Positions 38,912 through 51,400 of a stretch of 64,000 bases of DNA are shown piece after piece. A model generated the notes under the pieces. It did no database searches. It had not been told where the DNA came from and saw only the letters and a list, made by a program, of their open reading frames with translations. The DNA comes from Seriola aureovittata (Eukaryota > Chordata > Actinopteri > Carangiformes > Carangidae): the NCBI RefSeq assembly GCF_021018895.1, contig NC_079373.1, positions 12,062,501-12,126,500 on the forward strand. Reading direction: 5' to 3'. Position numbers and translations under genes: made by a program. Each line of letters opens with the position of its first letter. Within the stretch, counting starts at the first letter, position 1.

Positions 38912-41900
38912 ATGCCTACCGTGGTGTTAATGGACGTGTCACTGTCCATGACACGGCCAGTGTCACTGGACGGCAGCGAGGAGTTTCAGAGGAAGAACCT
39001 GGCTGTCCACGGACTCAACATGTTGTTTGAACACATGGCCTCAAACTACCGCTTGGAGTTCACGGCTCTCATGGCCTTTTCTTCCCTCTGGGAGCTCTTG
39101 GTGCCTTTCACCAGAGATTACAATGCATTACAGGTAAAGTGCTCCTCATGATGAGTCTTAAGGAAAGGTCAGAGCATGTTTCCCTCGTCTGAGTGTTGCC
39201 TGAGTTTGACCTCAAAAAAGTAAAACTTAGGGGAAGAGTTTTGAGGGTTTATTTCATAAACATTTTTTTTATTTGTGAAAAGATGATTTCTCGTCAATCA
39301 CGATCAGATCAACAAGTCAATACTTCAATTTGTTCAGTTTGTTCCTGCATGAATCACAGATCTGGTGCAGGGTACACTGAGTCTCTCTCTGAGTAACATC
39401 TGTGTAGCCTCATAGCTGTCACTTTTATTACTTCCAACCCTTCAGGGGGTCCATGATTAAAGACTCTAACAGATGTAGATACAACATCAGGCAACAATAT
39501 CACATTAAAGTCGAGACGTGTAGTGAATACTTTTGGTGTCCTGCCAAAGTTATTTACAAGCAAAACAATTCATACCTTACACTTTGCAGGAGGCTCTGAG
39601 CAGCCTGGAAGACTATGACAAGACCTGTGTTGAGTCAGCTCTTAATGGAGTTAGTAACGTTGTACAACAGGAGTGGGGCAGTGCCTGTCCCTGTCAGGTA
39701 TGTTGGCAAGCCCACTGTATAATATCCCCACACTTCTGAATTTATTTTTGATTAAATGAAGCTGGTGTGCAGCTCTCTGTACATATTTGCTACATGGTTA
39801 CATTGTGTTATATACCTTCCTCTTATGTCCTACAGGTGATGCTAGTTACTGATGGATCTCTGGGTATTGGGAAGGGTTCTCTACGCCACTCTCTCCAAAC
39901 ACTGAAGCAGCGTGGGGATGACAAGAAGTTCCCACTCCCTTTCCCTTTCCCTACCAAACTGTACATCATGTGTATAGCCAATGCGGAGGAGGTACTGATT
40001 CACCCTTTTTTTGGATGCCAGGTCAACATTTTGTTTCCATTTACTTTCATCTTTATCCAAACTTAGCCAGTGTAATACCAACAAGGAAATTTAATCAGAA
40101 ACATGCAACCAGAAGTAGCTGCTCATGTACAGGAAAAAAGTTTGACAGTTGTTTCAACTTGCCTTTTTGAGCCAAGAGACTAGGAATTCAGAGATCCATA
40201 GTGATGAGTATTCATGACTGTGCTCATAAAATGTCAATGACTAATATTACAGTGACTTGTGACTATAGTGGTTATGGGTCATTTGGAATTGTTCAGGTCC
40301 CATTCCCTGAATTGATCTTGTGTAATTGCAGTTACAGATGACAGATGCCATGGACAACTTGGAGGAACTACTTCGTCTCAGTGGAGGGGACGGACAGATC
40401 TTCACTATGGAGGGACCACTTTGCATGAAGAGTGTACAGGCAATGTTTGGGTAAGACTATTCCTGGGGAAATAAACTACTTTTTCATAATTTTTATATGT
40501 TTGCTAAGGCACCTTTTGTACCATTTTACACTTTTTTTTTTTTTTTTTTCCTTTTCATGTCTCCAGGAGGCTGATTGATTATGCATACTCTCCTTTCCAT
40601 GCGGTCCTACACTGTGGGAACCTGTCCTCAGACGTTCAGGTGTTCCCTCGACCTGAGCCTATCGTGGTGGATGAAGAAGTGGAGCCCATGCCACGAACAG
40701 TCAATACAGGTATCCAGCTAGCTTTGAATTTATTGATTTAAAGTTTAATTTAAACTTTATTTTCTTCCAACAAATCTTCATTCTGTTATGCATGTTTCAG
40801 ATTTGGAAATTGTGGGCTTCATTGAAATCGCTGATATTTCCAGTCCCCCTGTGATATCCAGACACTTGGTATTGCCTATTGCTGTAAACAAAGGTAAGAG
40901 TTAAATATTTTTGTTGTGTTTTTTAAAGAAAAACTAAACATTCATAGACAAAACAGTTATACGTCATGCCTCATGGCTGATTTTCACAAAAAACATTCAG
41001 ATTTTCTTTAATGGAGCAGATCATGTTCAGATTTTAATTTCAGTAATAGGAATTAAAAAGAACAATGAGGAGAAAATGTAAACAAGCAGCATGAAATTTG
41101 ATTAAATCAATTTAAAAAAAACAAAAACCTTATAAGTAGTTAAAGCTGTTTTTAAAGCAAATAATATTTTAAAACCCAGTTTTTGCACAGATGATTGAGT
41201 TTTTCTGAAGTTCACCTTCCATATTTAACATAAACACACAATTTTACTTTATATACCAAAATGAATGAGCTCAGTATACCACGTCACCTTTTTATGGTAT
41301 TATCAACTTATTTTGTTTGTACTTGATTTCAGAGGTGGATGAAGTTGGCACAGGAGCCACAGATGAGCTTGAGGAGGAACCCTCTGCCAGTCAGATGGCA
41401 GGCAAAAGTCCAAATTTTTGTGTGCTTTTACATGGCAGTCTGAAAGTTGAAGGAATGGTGGCACTGGTCCAGCTAGGGTGAGAATCAACAGAGTTGATTA
41501 TATGTAATTTATTTGAAAGAATTTAGTGAATTTAAATATTAAGACACCTGCATAGCAAAATGAGTTTATACATTTTATGAACAAATAACTTAAATATAGT
41601 TTGCTTTTTTTCTCAGGCCAGAGTGGTACGGCATGCTGTATTCCCAAGCAGACAGTAAGAAGAAATCAAATCTGATGATGTCTCTGTTTGAGCCTGGTTC
41701 AGAGCCTCTGCCTTGGCTGGGCAAGATCTCACATTTGGGACCAATCTCAGGTAACCTGCTGCAGACTTGTCAGACAAGCAAACGGCAAGTTTTCTGCATA
41801 TATACAGCAAACTTATAGAGTCTCCTTAGCTTACTGTTTACAAACTATCTGCTCATTCCTGAGGGCATCATTTTGACGGAATGACATATTGTGAAACTGC

Positions 41901-43813
41901 GGGTAAATGACAGTCTATTCCTAAAGAGTAAAGGCCTCTTTGTACTTGTATGTGTACATAATCAGGCAGTTAATTATTACACAGATGTGTAACAAAGTTG
42001 AACTTCTCTGACTGTGATACCATAGAGATACTGATTTCACAAATATGTTTCATGACCTTTGTGGTATTTCAGAGGCGGCAGAGAATCCCTATGGAGAGGA
42101 TGACAGTAAGAGTCCTTTTCCCGTGCAGCCATCGGTCAAACGCAGCTATGCCCAGAATGTGACTGTGTGGATAAAGGCCAGTGGACTACAGGTACAGTAA
42201 AATCACTGAAACAGGGCACTGTTGCTTGTTGAAGTCTTTGGACAAATGACAAAAATAAGATGAAGTTAGTAGCTTTTAATTCTGCTGTCAGAATCAGACA
42301 AAATACCTCTCAGAAAATGAAAATGCCACCACAATATTCAGGATGAGTTCACTTAGAGTAGGTAGATGTGTAGAGGCCATGAATTGTGTTCACTTAATGT
42401 ATTGCAGCTAGGACATATTACAGTTAACAATATTCACAAATTCAATAAGAAATCAGCCTGGACAAGACAAATTAACTAACACATGAATTAAATGGATATA
42501 ACATGAACATACTGAGATACTATTATTATTATTATAATTATCATTATTGTTGTTATTATTATTATTACACAGAGCTAGTATATATTACTAGTTACATGGT
42601 GTAGATATAATCATTCAGTTAATGGGCCTTTTTCACAGACATTTTGACTTGTCATCGTAGGAAAAGCACAGGTTATTAATAACATTTATGATGGCTCCAT
42701 TCTATTCAAGGGCCCCACAAAGTATTTGCATGTACCATAAATTAAAGTACTTCAATGAATCAAAGAATGAGATATATTGTACTGTGCGCGGTACTTGTCA
42801 CTGAAGATAACGCCTTTAAATTTTAACTTGTCTTTTTGTCACAAATGAACTCCAGAGGTGCATAAAAAGCAGCTTCTTGCATGAACCTGATATTTCAATC
42901 TTTCCTTCACCTTGGAACAATTTGATCAAATTGTATCACAAAGCTCTGGGCAGGCAAGTAAACCAAGCTGGCTCCCATGCAGTGTGTAGAACCTACCTTA
43001 CCTCTTTGCACTGGACCTTTGGTAATGCTTACTGATGATGCGTTCATGTCACATCTGAGTTATCATAGTTTATCTGACTTGTAATTGACGTCTAACATTA
43101 GCCAGAATCTGTGGTGAAACGTAATTACAACCAAGTTATATGGACAAAGTCTTACATTTCAAATTCATAGTGTTTTAACTTTCACACAGTTAGCTCTGTA
43201 ATCATACAACTGTTCTGATGACATTAACACGGGAATCTCTCTCATCTCTACCATTCATCCCATATGATCTGAACATGTCATGAGTGTGTCGTTGGTGAGA
43301 TATATTGTTAGAGCCTTTACCATGTGTTTAGTTTGAAGGAGTACCTGAACAATTACTACTCAGTTTTGCAAACAAACTCTTTGAGGGTCATTTGTGCTTG
43401 TTATTTAACAGACTGATGTTCAGAAGATTCTCAGGAATGCAAGAAAATTACCAGATAAAACTCAAACCTTCTATAAGGTAGGTTTGACTGAAAATTGCTC
43501 AGACTTGGAATTACAGCTGAACTATGATTTTCTTTTCTTTTCCTAATTTAAGTAACTGTTTTGTACTTTCATCTGTCAGGAGCTCAACCGTCTGCGCAAG
43601 GCTGCCTTGGCTTTTGGTTTCTGGGAGCTCCTGAAAGGAGTGGCCGATCTGCTGGAGAGAGAGTGCACTTTGTTGCCGGACTCGGCCCATCCTGATGCTG
43701 CGTTCCAGCTCTCCCATGCCGCACAGCAGCTCAAACTGGCCAGCACTGGTGATTCCCAGTATGCTGCTTTTGATCACAACATTGCCCCCATGCACACTGA
43801 GTTCTCAAGCTGA
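38912..43813 (+). CDS. ints14: Integrator complex subunit 14 (VWA9), 11 coding exons
   Basis: INTS14 forms a module with INTS13 and INTS10 in the nuclear Integrator complex, which cleaves nascent snRNA and attenuates mRNA transcription (family knowledge). Exons: 38912-39133, 39590-39697, 39836-39991, 40332-40450, 40567-40709, 40801-40893, 41333-41477, 41617-41750, 42073-42191, 43412-43477, 43580-43813. Total 1539 nt, 512 aa (human 518). The start MPTVVLMDVSLSM carries the VWA MIDAS DxSxS (D8, S10, S12), and LVTDGSLGIG gives the second metal-site strand. Highly conserved blocks follow: LVPFTRDYN, VFPRPEP, GPEWYGMLYSQADSKKKSN, RSYAQNVTVWIK, and the C-terminal ELNRLRKAALAFGFWELLKG helix region. 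The protein ends HTEFSS, slightly shorter than mammals. Confidence 0.96.
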
Positions 43814-44832
43814 GCCACATCTGAATTAGTAAAAATGGACTAAAATATTGCAACTTCAGCCTGTGTGGACCGATGTGAAGAAAGCACCTAGTGTGTGCTG
43901 GATGTTGTTTCAAGAATTCGTCAAAGGGTCCGCTTCAAGTTTATGGAAATGAGTCGCGATGGATAACTTAAAACTCCTCTGTGACACTGCCTAAACATGG
44001 CAACACATACACGATGAGGTATTTGTAAAATGTTTGTGTGTACATATTTTTTTTTTTACATGTTACTTTGTAGGATCTTTTTACACAAATTAACCAGATG
44101 TAGATTCCATTTTTATTCAATGTCAGATAACTGCCAAATTTACAGGAAACCTGGGAAATGACTGTTATTGTTTGCTTTCAAAATTTAGGTTACAAAATAA
44201 TAAAACAGCAGTGTGAGGAAGGGATACAAACAAAACTTCTTCACAGCAGGTTATTGTTGAGCAGGACGGACACAAAACACTCTTTGTATTTAAGCAGTCA
44301 CAAGTACAATTTTCCCTGAGGTTTGTGGGACGGTTTAGAAACGTGGAATAATAACAAATACAGTATTTGTTGATAAGGTTGTTACTCTCTTCATTTATAC
44401 AGAAATTACTGTGTATCAAATGACTATAGTATTTCCTGATCAGTGCTTGTTATGTAGTCAAGCAAAAATACCACTGCGTTAAACAAACAAAAAACTCAAC
44501 CTAGATTAAAAGGAAAAAGAAACACTGTATCACACAGGATCACATGGTCTGTGACTGGTTATGGGTTAGTTTACTATTCTACAAAATTCACATAAGGGAA
44601 TTCAATCAATAGTAAGTGAGACCGTCTATGCAGTGATGAAATATTGCATCATCTTTAGGATGTTCATTTTGACCATAAAGGAAATCATTGAGAGCAAACA
44701 GGCTGTGGAAAAGAAAATATCTTCAACATCACTGATTTGACTGGACCATGGTTTGTGAGGATCATATAAAAAAATCCTCCAGAAAATTAGCAGGCAGCAA
44801 AGGTGTTTGAGGATTATTGTTGGTGCTGAAGC
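43814..44832. other. Convergent 3' UTRs of ints14 and hacd3
   Basis: Non-coding. AATAAA at 44199-44204 on the + strand is a good ints14 poly(A) signal. TTTATT at 44112-44117 reads AATAAA on the - strand and could serve hacd3; if so, the two 3' UTRs overlap by about 100 bp. Confidence 0.5.
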
Positions 44833-47655
44833 TCAATTTGCTTTCCTCTTCTTGGTACGGAAACGCCTCTTCCTCTGCTTGTAAAGATGACGAAAGTTGA
44901 TAAAAAGTCCTGAGGGGGGAGGGGGACCAAAAGGTTTATATCAGAACATAATATTTGTTGAGTGATTTTAATTATTCATGTTTTATCTGGAGACTTACCC
45001 AGAAACATGAGAACAAGATAAAGGTGCAGGATGTAAGAGAAGCTGATAGAGGTGCCGATGGCTTTCGGCAGAGGAATGCTGAAGAGTTTGGTTTCGTAAA
45101 AGATGGGAATGGATTGTATAACAGCAACAGCTACATGAGAGAGGGAGATGAGATAAATGTTAGTATTTGTATGCGGAGAATCGTAATTAGTGCAGAGAGA
45201 CGTAAAGAAGCTCACCTTCAGCTAAAACACCTAGTGGGTACAGTGGTATCCAGATTGTGTACCGCAGCCATGTGAGTGTTTTCCACTCTGTGTCAAAACA
45301 GCCCAGCATGTAAAACGGATACCTGAAATTGGCACATCATGTCAGTTTTGGGCAGGAAACACAAGTTGTGTTGCTCATTAGCTAACACGACAATGTAGCC
45401 TAAGTGCCTGCTGGTATGTTGCACCCATCTGCAGCTTGGTAAAACCTAACTTCAAACTTTTGTGTGTAAAGTTAAGTCTGGTTACTCTTGATGTGATGAT
45501 GCTGCACAGAGTGGATTTGTGTAGTAACGCTTTACTGAAAATATTCTTCTGGTGTCAACAGCCAATAATGGTTTTATTTTCAGACTTAAATGTTTGAGTG
45601 GAATCAGACTAAAAGGACAATAATTTGATATATTTATTGTTTTCTGGTGTGATTTAAAAAATATTGGTTGTATACAAATGATTGTGAGACTGACTTGAAA
45701 ATAATAATCAGTTCTGGAGTTAATTCACATGACTGACCAATGACGAGGCAGATGCATACTTACCTAAAAATCTCGATGGCGCTCCACAGATAGAAAACAA
45801 AGAACACAACTGGCTGGTGGTGCATTTCCTCCAAACTACCAAAAATGATGAAGAGGATAAAATTCCTTCCAACCACCTAGTAAAAGAACAAAAGCCACAA
45901 AAGCACTTAATAATAAAGTAATAGTTACGCTACAAATGTTGATAATCTGTGACCCCATGAAGCCGAAACTCTGGCACAGGAGCATCACATACCTGTATAA
46001 GTGTTGGAACAACAGCTGTTCTGACTACACCAAAAGCCGCGTTGAGGACCTCTACTGCTGCCAGGATCTGGCAGAAGAACATCACATCCGATATAGTGTG
46101 AAATGTGTCGTAGAGAGAATCTGAAATGAGAGTAGTGTTATAAAGGATTGGTCTTACCAGGTTTTTGTGAAGTAACTGAACAATGAAGGAAAAACAATGA
46201 GAGACTAAGCTACAGCAGAGTTAAAATTTCTCACCTTGGCCAAATATAAAGAGGCGCACAGTCATGTTGACAAAGATCCATGAAAAACCAAGAAACTGTA
46301 CCAGGTTATATACAAACAAAAATCCTGTTTTCAGGCTGACAAACCCTGGAACATTTCAAAGAAAAAGAACAAAGTCATGATAAAAGACTGCTACCCAAAG
46401 GTGAAAATTAAAAGAATAACTTCTCATCAAACCTGGGAACTAAATTGTTAGATTTAAGATAAACAGACATACATTAAGATATACTTGAGTTTCAATTTAA
46501 GTTTTTTTAATTTGCAACACATTTTGAAACCACCAACTAAAATAGACATTTCATGTTGTCAAGATTAGTATTCACCTTCCTCTTTCTGCCTCAAAGCCTT
46601 CAGCTTGTTCCTTTTCTCCTCCTTTTCAAAGTTAAAAAAAAACACATTAATACAAATTTTCATATCAATGGTACAATCTTTACTCTGATATTAGGATAAT
46701 GTTGACATTTTGTCAACGCTGTCAAATGCACATAAGTCATGTGTGAAATGTCCCAGTGAGTTAAAGACACAACTTTAATTCCACCTTTTCTCGGATCTCC
46801 ATCTCAGCATCTGACTCATCCAGCCAGCGGTCAAAGTCAGGTGCCAGGAAAACGGGTTTACGCTCCTGTACGGTGAGTCTCTCCCACCAGCCACGCTGCT
46901 CTTTCCGCACTGTGATATTTACCTGCCGTTGTGTGGACTTGTGGCTCACCTGGGCACACAGGTTTATTTGAGAATAGGTCAGCAAAACTAGAAAACATGA
47001 ATAAGAAAGAACAGTAGATCTCTGTGACCAGTTTTAAAATGGGTACATACCTCTGGCTTCACTGGTGAAAGAAACTCCAGGCAGAACTCATATTCATTTT
47101 GTCCTTTTGCACCATGGCCCCGGGCTACACACAGTGCCATATGCAGTGTCACAGATGATACATTTTTAACATATATACCTAGTCAGATGCAAATGAAATG
47201 TTTGTTACCTCTAAACTGAAGGACGCTTTCCTGTACATGGACATCTATATTCTGCAAAAAGAAACAGAGGCAGATCATGAGCTTACTTCCTCTTACAAAG
47301 TTAGAATTTGAGCATCAAATCGAAACAGAGACAATACTGGGACTGACTGATAACAAAACTGATTAAGTTAGACTTAAAAGCATTAAGCTAAGGTTACAAT
47401 AATAAAATATTATCCAACAATAATAGTGACATTTAATTACCAGCCAGGACCATTTTCTTGACTGAAGAAGCTTTCGATCAAAAGAACCGTTTCACACAGT
47501 CTCCACCCTGAATCAACTCTTGTTCATGTCACTGTGTGCTGTATAATAAACAGCACAGCAATGTACAGTGCTCTAAAAAACAAACTATATGATGCGTTTG
47601 GGTGAAGCAACACCTGCCTCTCCCCCTCACTAACCCCACCTGTTTGACTGACAGT

Positions 47656-47750
<95 letters not shown>

Positions 47751-48166
47751 TAAACTTATATCACACGCCACTAATTCGGGGCATCACTGAACTGGTTTGG
47801 TGGGATCAAACTTGCTAGACAACGGCAGGCCTTAGCAGAGGGCTTTGTAAAGACCAACTATCACCTAAAAGGATCTCTATATTTATCATCCAAAATGCAA
47901 ATTGTACAGCTACCCAGCGGTATGGCATTTACAAGAACATGCAGCCTTCATTTGCATAGTTTAATATTTGCCCTTAGAGGCATAAAATACAGCTGTAGCC
48001 GGTCTCGATGAAAGCAATTTTCGGATTTAAAGTGAGTGCACACAGTTACCAAAGGGGGTTGTCCTGTACACCCCATTTAGCGGCTCACCTGAGCGTCTGT
48101 CAGCTCCACTCGCAGGTAAATTTCTTCATGGCGTTGAGCCCAGTACACGAGAGGTGTGAGTGTCAT
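44833..48166 (-). CDS. hacd3: Very-long-chain 3-hydroxyacyl-CoA dehydratase 3 (PTPLAD1)
   Basis: Third step of very-long-chain fatty-acid elongation in the ER membrane, dehydrating 3-hydroxyacyl-CoA (family knowledge). Exons (- strand): 48166-48089, 47251-47209, 47124-47051, 46949-46785, 46621-46576, 46345-46235, 46120-45993, 45876-45764, 45322-45216, 45130-44999, 44909-44833. Total 1074 nt, 357 aa (human 362). An N-terminal CS/p23 domain runs to about residue 110 (MTLTPLVYWAQRHEEIYLRV, QRQVNITVRKE). The linker APDFDRWLDESDAEMEIREK leads to a charged coiled stretch, then the multipass PTPLA domain (KTGFLFVYNLVQFLGFSW). The catalytic pair fits: Tyr281 and Glu288 in YPLGVLAE, the same 7-residue spacing as the family. 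A basic Lys/Arg-rich C-terminus (KQRKRRFRTKKRKAN) fits ER retention. Confidence 0.96.
47656..47748. repeat. (CA)n microsatellite with CG start
   Basis: About 46 dinucleotide units, beginning CACGCGCGCACA, in hacd3 intron 1. Long Cys-Val or Thr-His frames over it are artefacts. Confidence 0.98.
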
Positions 48167-48458
48167 TGTTGCGTTTTTATTTTGTTAAAGAGCTTCGTTT
48201 CGATCACAATGAATGAAGCCTCCTCGCTTCATGCTAGCTGACTGACCTGGAAGTCTTCAGCAGATACCCAGAATGTTCTGTGAACGCGCTCGCTCACCAA
48301 CCGTCAGCGTAGCGACGTGCTCGCACTTGTGACAGAGCCTACGCCGTTGGTTGTGCTCTCCTTTGATTGGCTGGCGGTGGGTGAATATTTACGGAAGTAG
48401 TTGGTGGTTTGAGGGCGCACGGCACAGGCAGCCCGAAGACCTCCCTTGATATGCTAAT
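48167..48458. promoter_or_regulatory. Bidirectional promoter of hacd3 and ppcdc
   Basis: Only 292 bp separate the two divergent start codons. The segment is CpG-rich compared with its flanks (for example GTGAACGCGCTCGCTC and GTCAGCGTAGCGACGTGC). It carries an inverted CCAAT box (TTTGATTGGCTGG, about 48362-48374) and no clear TATA box, the usual make-up of a shared housekeeping promoter. Confidence 0.75.
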
Positions 48459-51400
48459 ATGCAGACAGAAGACCATGTTTCATGTCTAAAAACTGATTTG
48501 GTAAAATCTTGTGGGACATTTCATATTCTTGTTGGCGTAACGGGAAGCGTTGCAGCCTTGAAACTGCCTCTTTTGGTCTCCCAGCTTCTTCAGCTCTCTG
48601 GGGTGAGCTCCTTCATATTTTTTTTTAATCTTAATTCAAAGCCTGCTTTCAGTTGCCATTTCTCCTGTCTTTCTCTGATACTTCTACACTTAGTACAGCA
48701 CTCTGTAAACGTTTGACCCACTTTAATGATTTAGATTCTTATCCATCAGAGAGGCGTCTGATCATTGTCCTAGCACGACAACGACCCCAAACATACAGCT
48801 AGAGGAATAAAGAACTAGATATGGTATGACCACCACAGAGCCCTGATCTCAACATCATGGAGTCAGTCGGATTACATGAAGAAGAGACAGAAGACAGTGA
48901 GACGTCTAAATCCACAGAACTGTGGCAAGGCCTCCAAATGCTTGGAACAACATACCTGCCAAGTACCTTGAAAAACTGTGCATTGGTGTACCTGACAGAA
49001 CTGGTACTGTTTTAAAAGCAAAGGGTGGTCACATCAAATACTGATTTGATTTAGGTTTTTTTTCTGCTTGTTGCATTTTGTATTGATGTGTAAAAGCTAT
49101 TCATGGAATTATTTTTGACAGCATCATCACTTTACTTTTATTACTGTGGTATCTTGAGGTGCTGATGTGAAGAAGTGATCACCGCTGACACATCTTGCAA
49201 TCAAAAAGAAGTTTATTTACAAGAAAGAAACAGTGTCAAAAATGCCGAATCCTGGAGCATCTCTGCCAATGTGAGATCTCTCCTTTCCCATCTCACAAAT
49301 CCCTCTATTTATCTGTCTTATCCCACCTTTGGAATGTGCACTTCTTCCAATAAGAAGAAGCCTTCACCCAAATGGTAGACCACATCTGGTCTACGGCCTC
49401 TGGTCTCTGGCCTTTGACCTTTTAGGCCAGCATAAAACCCCCACATCCTGAGTCTCTTGTACCGTATCAAACAGAAAAACCAATGGGTAAAAAGTTTTGC
49501 CTCCTAAGGCACATTCCTTAAATTCAACTTACAATAGGTGGTTCAAGGAAACCTTTGACAAAGCCTTAATTGACACCCTTCCTTAACTTAAGAATAAATC
49601 ATACATAGAAGAAGAACATACAACAATTTAGAATGTTGAAATAGAAGGAAATGAAGTGGATAATACACTACATTACCTAAAACGTTTGCAGAGTACTTTT
49701 TATGCCCATACGTACGTTATTAGTTATTTCTCTGCCTGGCAGAGCACTCATGGGCACACATTAGCCACAAGATGGAGATGTTGCAGCTGTTAAGTAACAA
49801 TACAACCACAGCAACAACATCACAGCAGTACAATCTTCTTATTGTAGTTCTTTTTTTCAGCTACAGTACTGTTGTTATACTCTTAGATATAGTGGTTTTC
49901 ATTTAAAGCCTCAAAAAGTACAGTGGAATTAAACTAACAGTGGCGCCAGACAGTTGACTCAGCAGACCAGAATTAGCAAAAACTGCATATTAATGAAACA
50001 CCTAAAAAGTCAGTGTCAGTGGGAAACTAAACAGTATTGAAAATGTTAAGTGTCAGAAAGGAAGGTAAGGTATGACACACACCAATGTATAGATTAAATG
50101 TTTTTGCGATGCAGAAAATAAAAGCAGTGTTGTATGTATTAGTGCACTGCTATACAGGGAGACATAGCTATGTTGTATTTGCATAGTAATATAAATAAAT
50201 TATTTCATATACTTCTAAATTGTATTTATAATAGATAACATGTTACCCTAGACAGAAATATTTATTCTACCAACATGTCCAACTAACAATATGTCTTTCA
50301 TCTAAGTTAAAATGAAACCCTTTGCTACTCCACAGCTACGTTTGGATGATGCTCCAGGGAGCAGAGGGATAAAATATGAACCAAATAATTGGTGTACTGA
50401 TTGTTTGTAAAACAACAGTGGACCAGTCATCAGTGTTCAGCATCTGTAGCCACTGTTTGCTTTTAAATTGTTGAAGTGACTGCTTGTTTTTGTGAGGGGA
50501 GAAAAGTGGGATGTTGGTCTTAGTAACAACCAGTTTGAGAGATATTTAGCCGTGTAATGATCTGTGATATTTTCAAGGGAAATTCACGATGAGAGAGAGT
50601 GAGAGCTTTTATAACTGCAGCTTGGGAATTAAGAAACTCAAACTGGTTATTACACATGGTAATGAATGTATAGTATGATGATAGCAAAGAATAAAATGAC
50701 GATACAGAGGTTGCAAAAAATGCTGCTGGATACTGGTCATATGTTGCAAAAACATGTTATAGCAGTTGAAACTATAGGCCCAGTGTTATTGCATACATCT
50801 AACCACACAGTTCTTTGAGAGTTGCTGAGGTATATGTTAAAGTGTAAGACCCATAAAATGGACAGAGATAGAATGATACGAAAGATAAAGATCCGTCAAT
50901 TGCCGTTTTTAGGTGTCTTTTTTTCCGTTTTTCAACTCTTCAGCACTGTGGCAAAACTAAAAGGTGCTTGTAAAAAATCCCAATGAATGTCTCTGTCTTG
51001 TTTTATGGTTTAGGTCGATGTAAGAGTGATCACTACGGAGCATGCCAAGCACTTCTACAATCCTGCAGAGGTTTCAGTAAAAATCTACAGTGACAAAGAT
51101 GAGTGGGAGGTAACAATGAATTTTACAAATGTCCTAGTAAACCACTACAGTCTTCTCAAAGTTGGTGCGAATGATAAACAGATGGGATTGTGGAAAATTT
51201 CAAAAATGTATATCTGAATGATATGTATTTTTAATAAATTATAAATTAAATTAAATAGATACGCAATATCATAACTTTATAATCCCTTATTTCATGCTCT
51301 TGAAATTCAAATTTAAACTAATACCATACTCAAAATCACACTGATTAAATTTAAGTGTGGCATGAGTTGAGTATTCACTTGACAGCTTTCCAGTTGCTGA

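Noticed and set aside
47524..47790. Cys-Val and Thr-His repeat frames
   Set aside because: Translations of the CA microsatellite in hacd3 intron 1.
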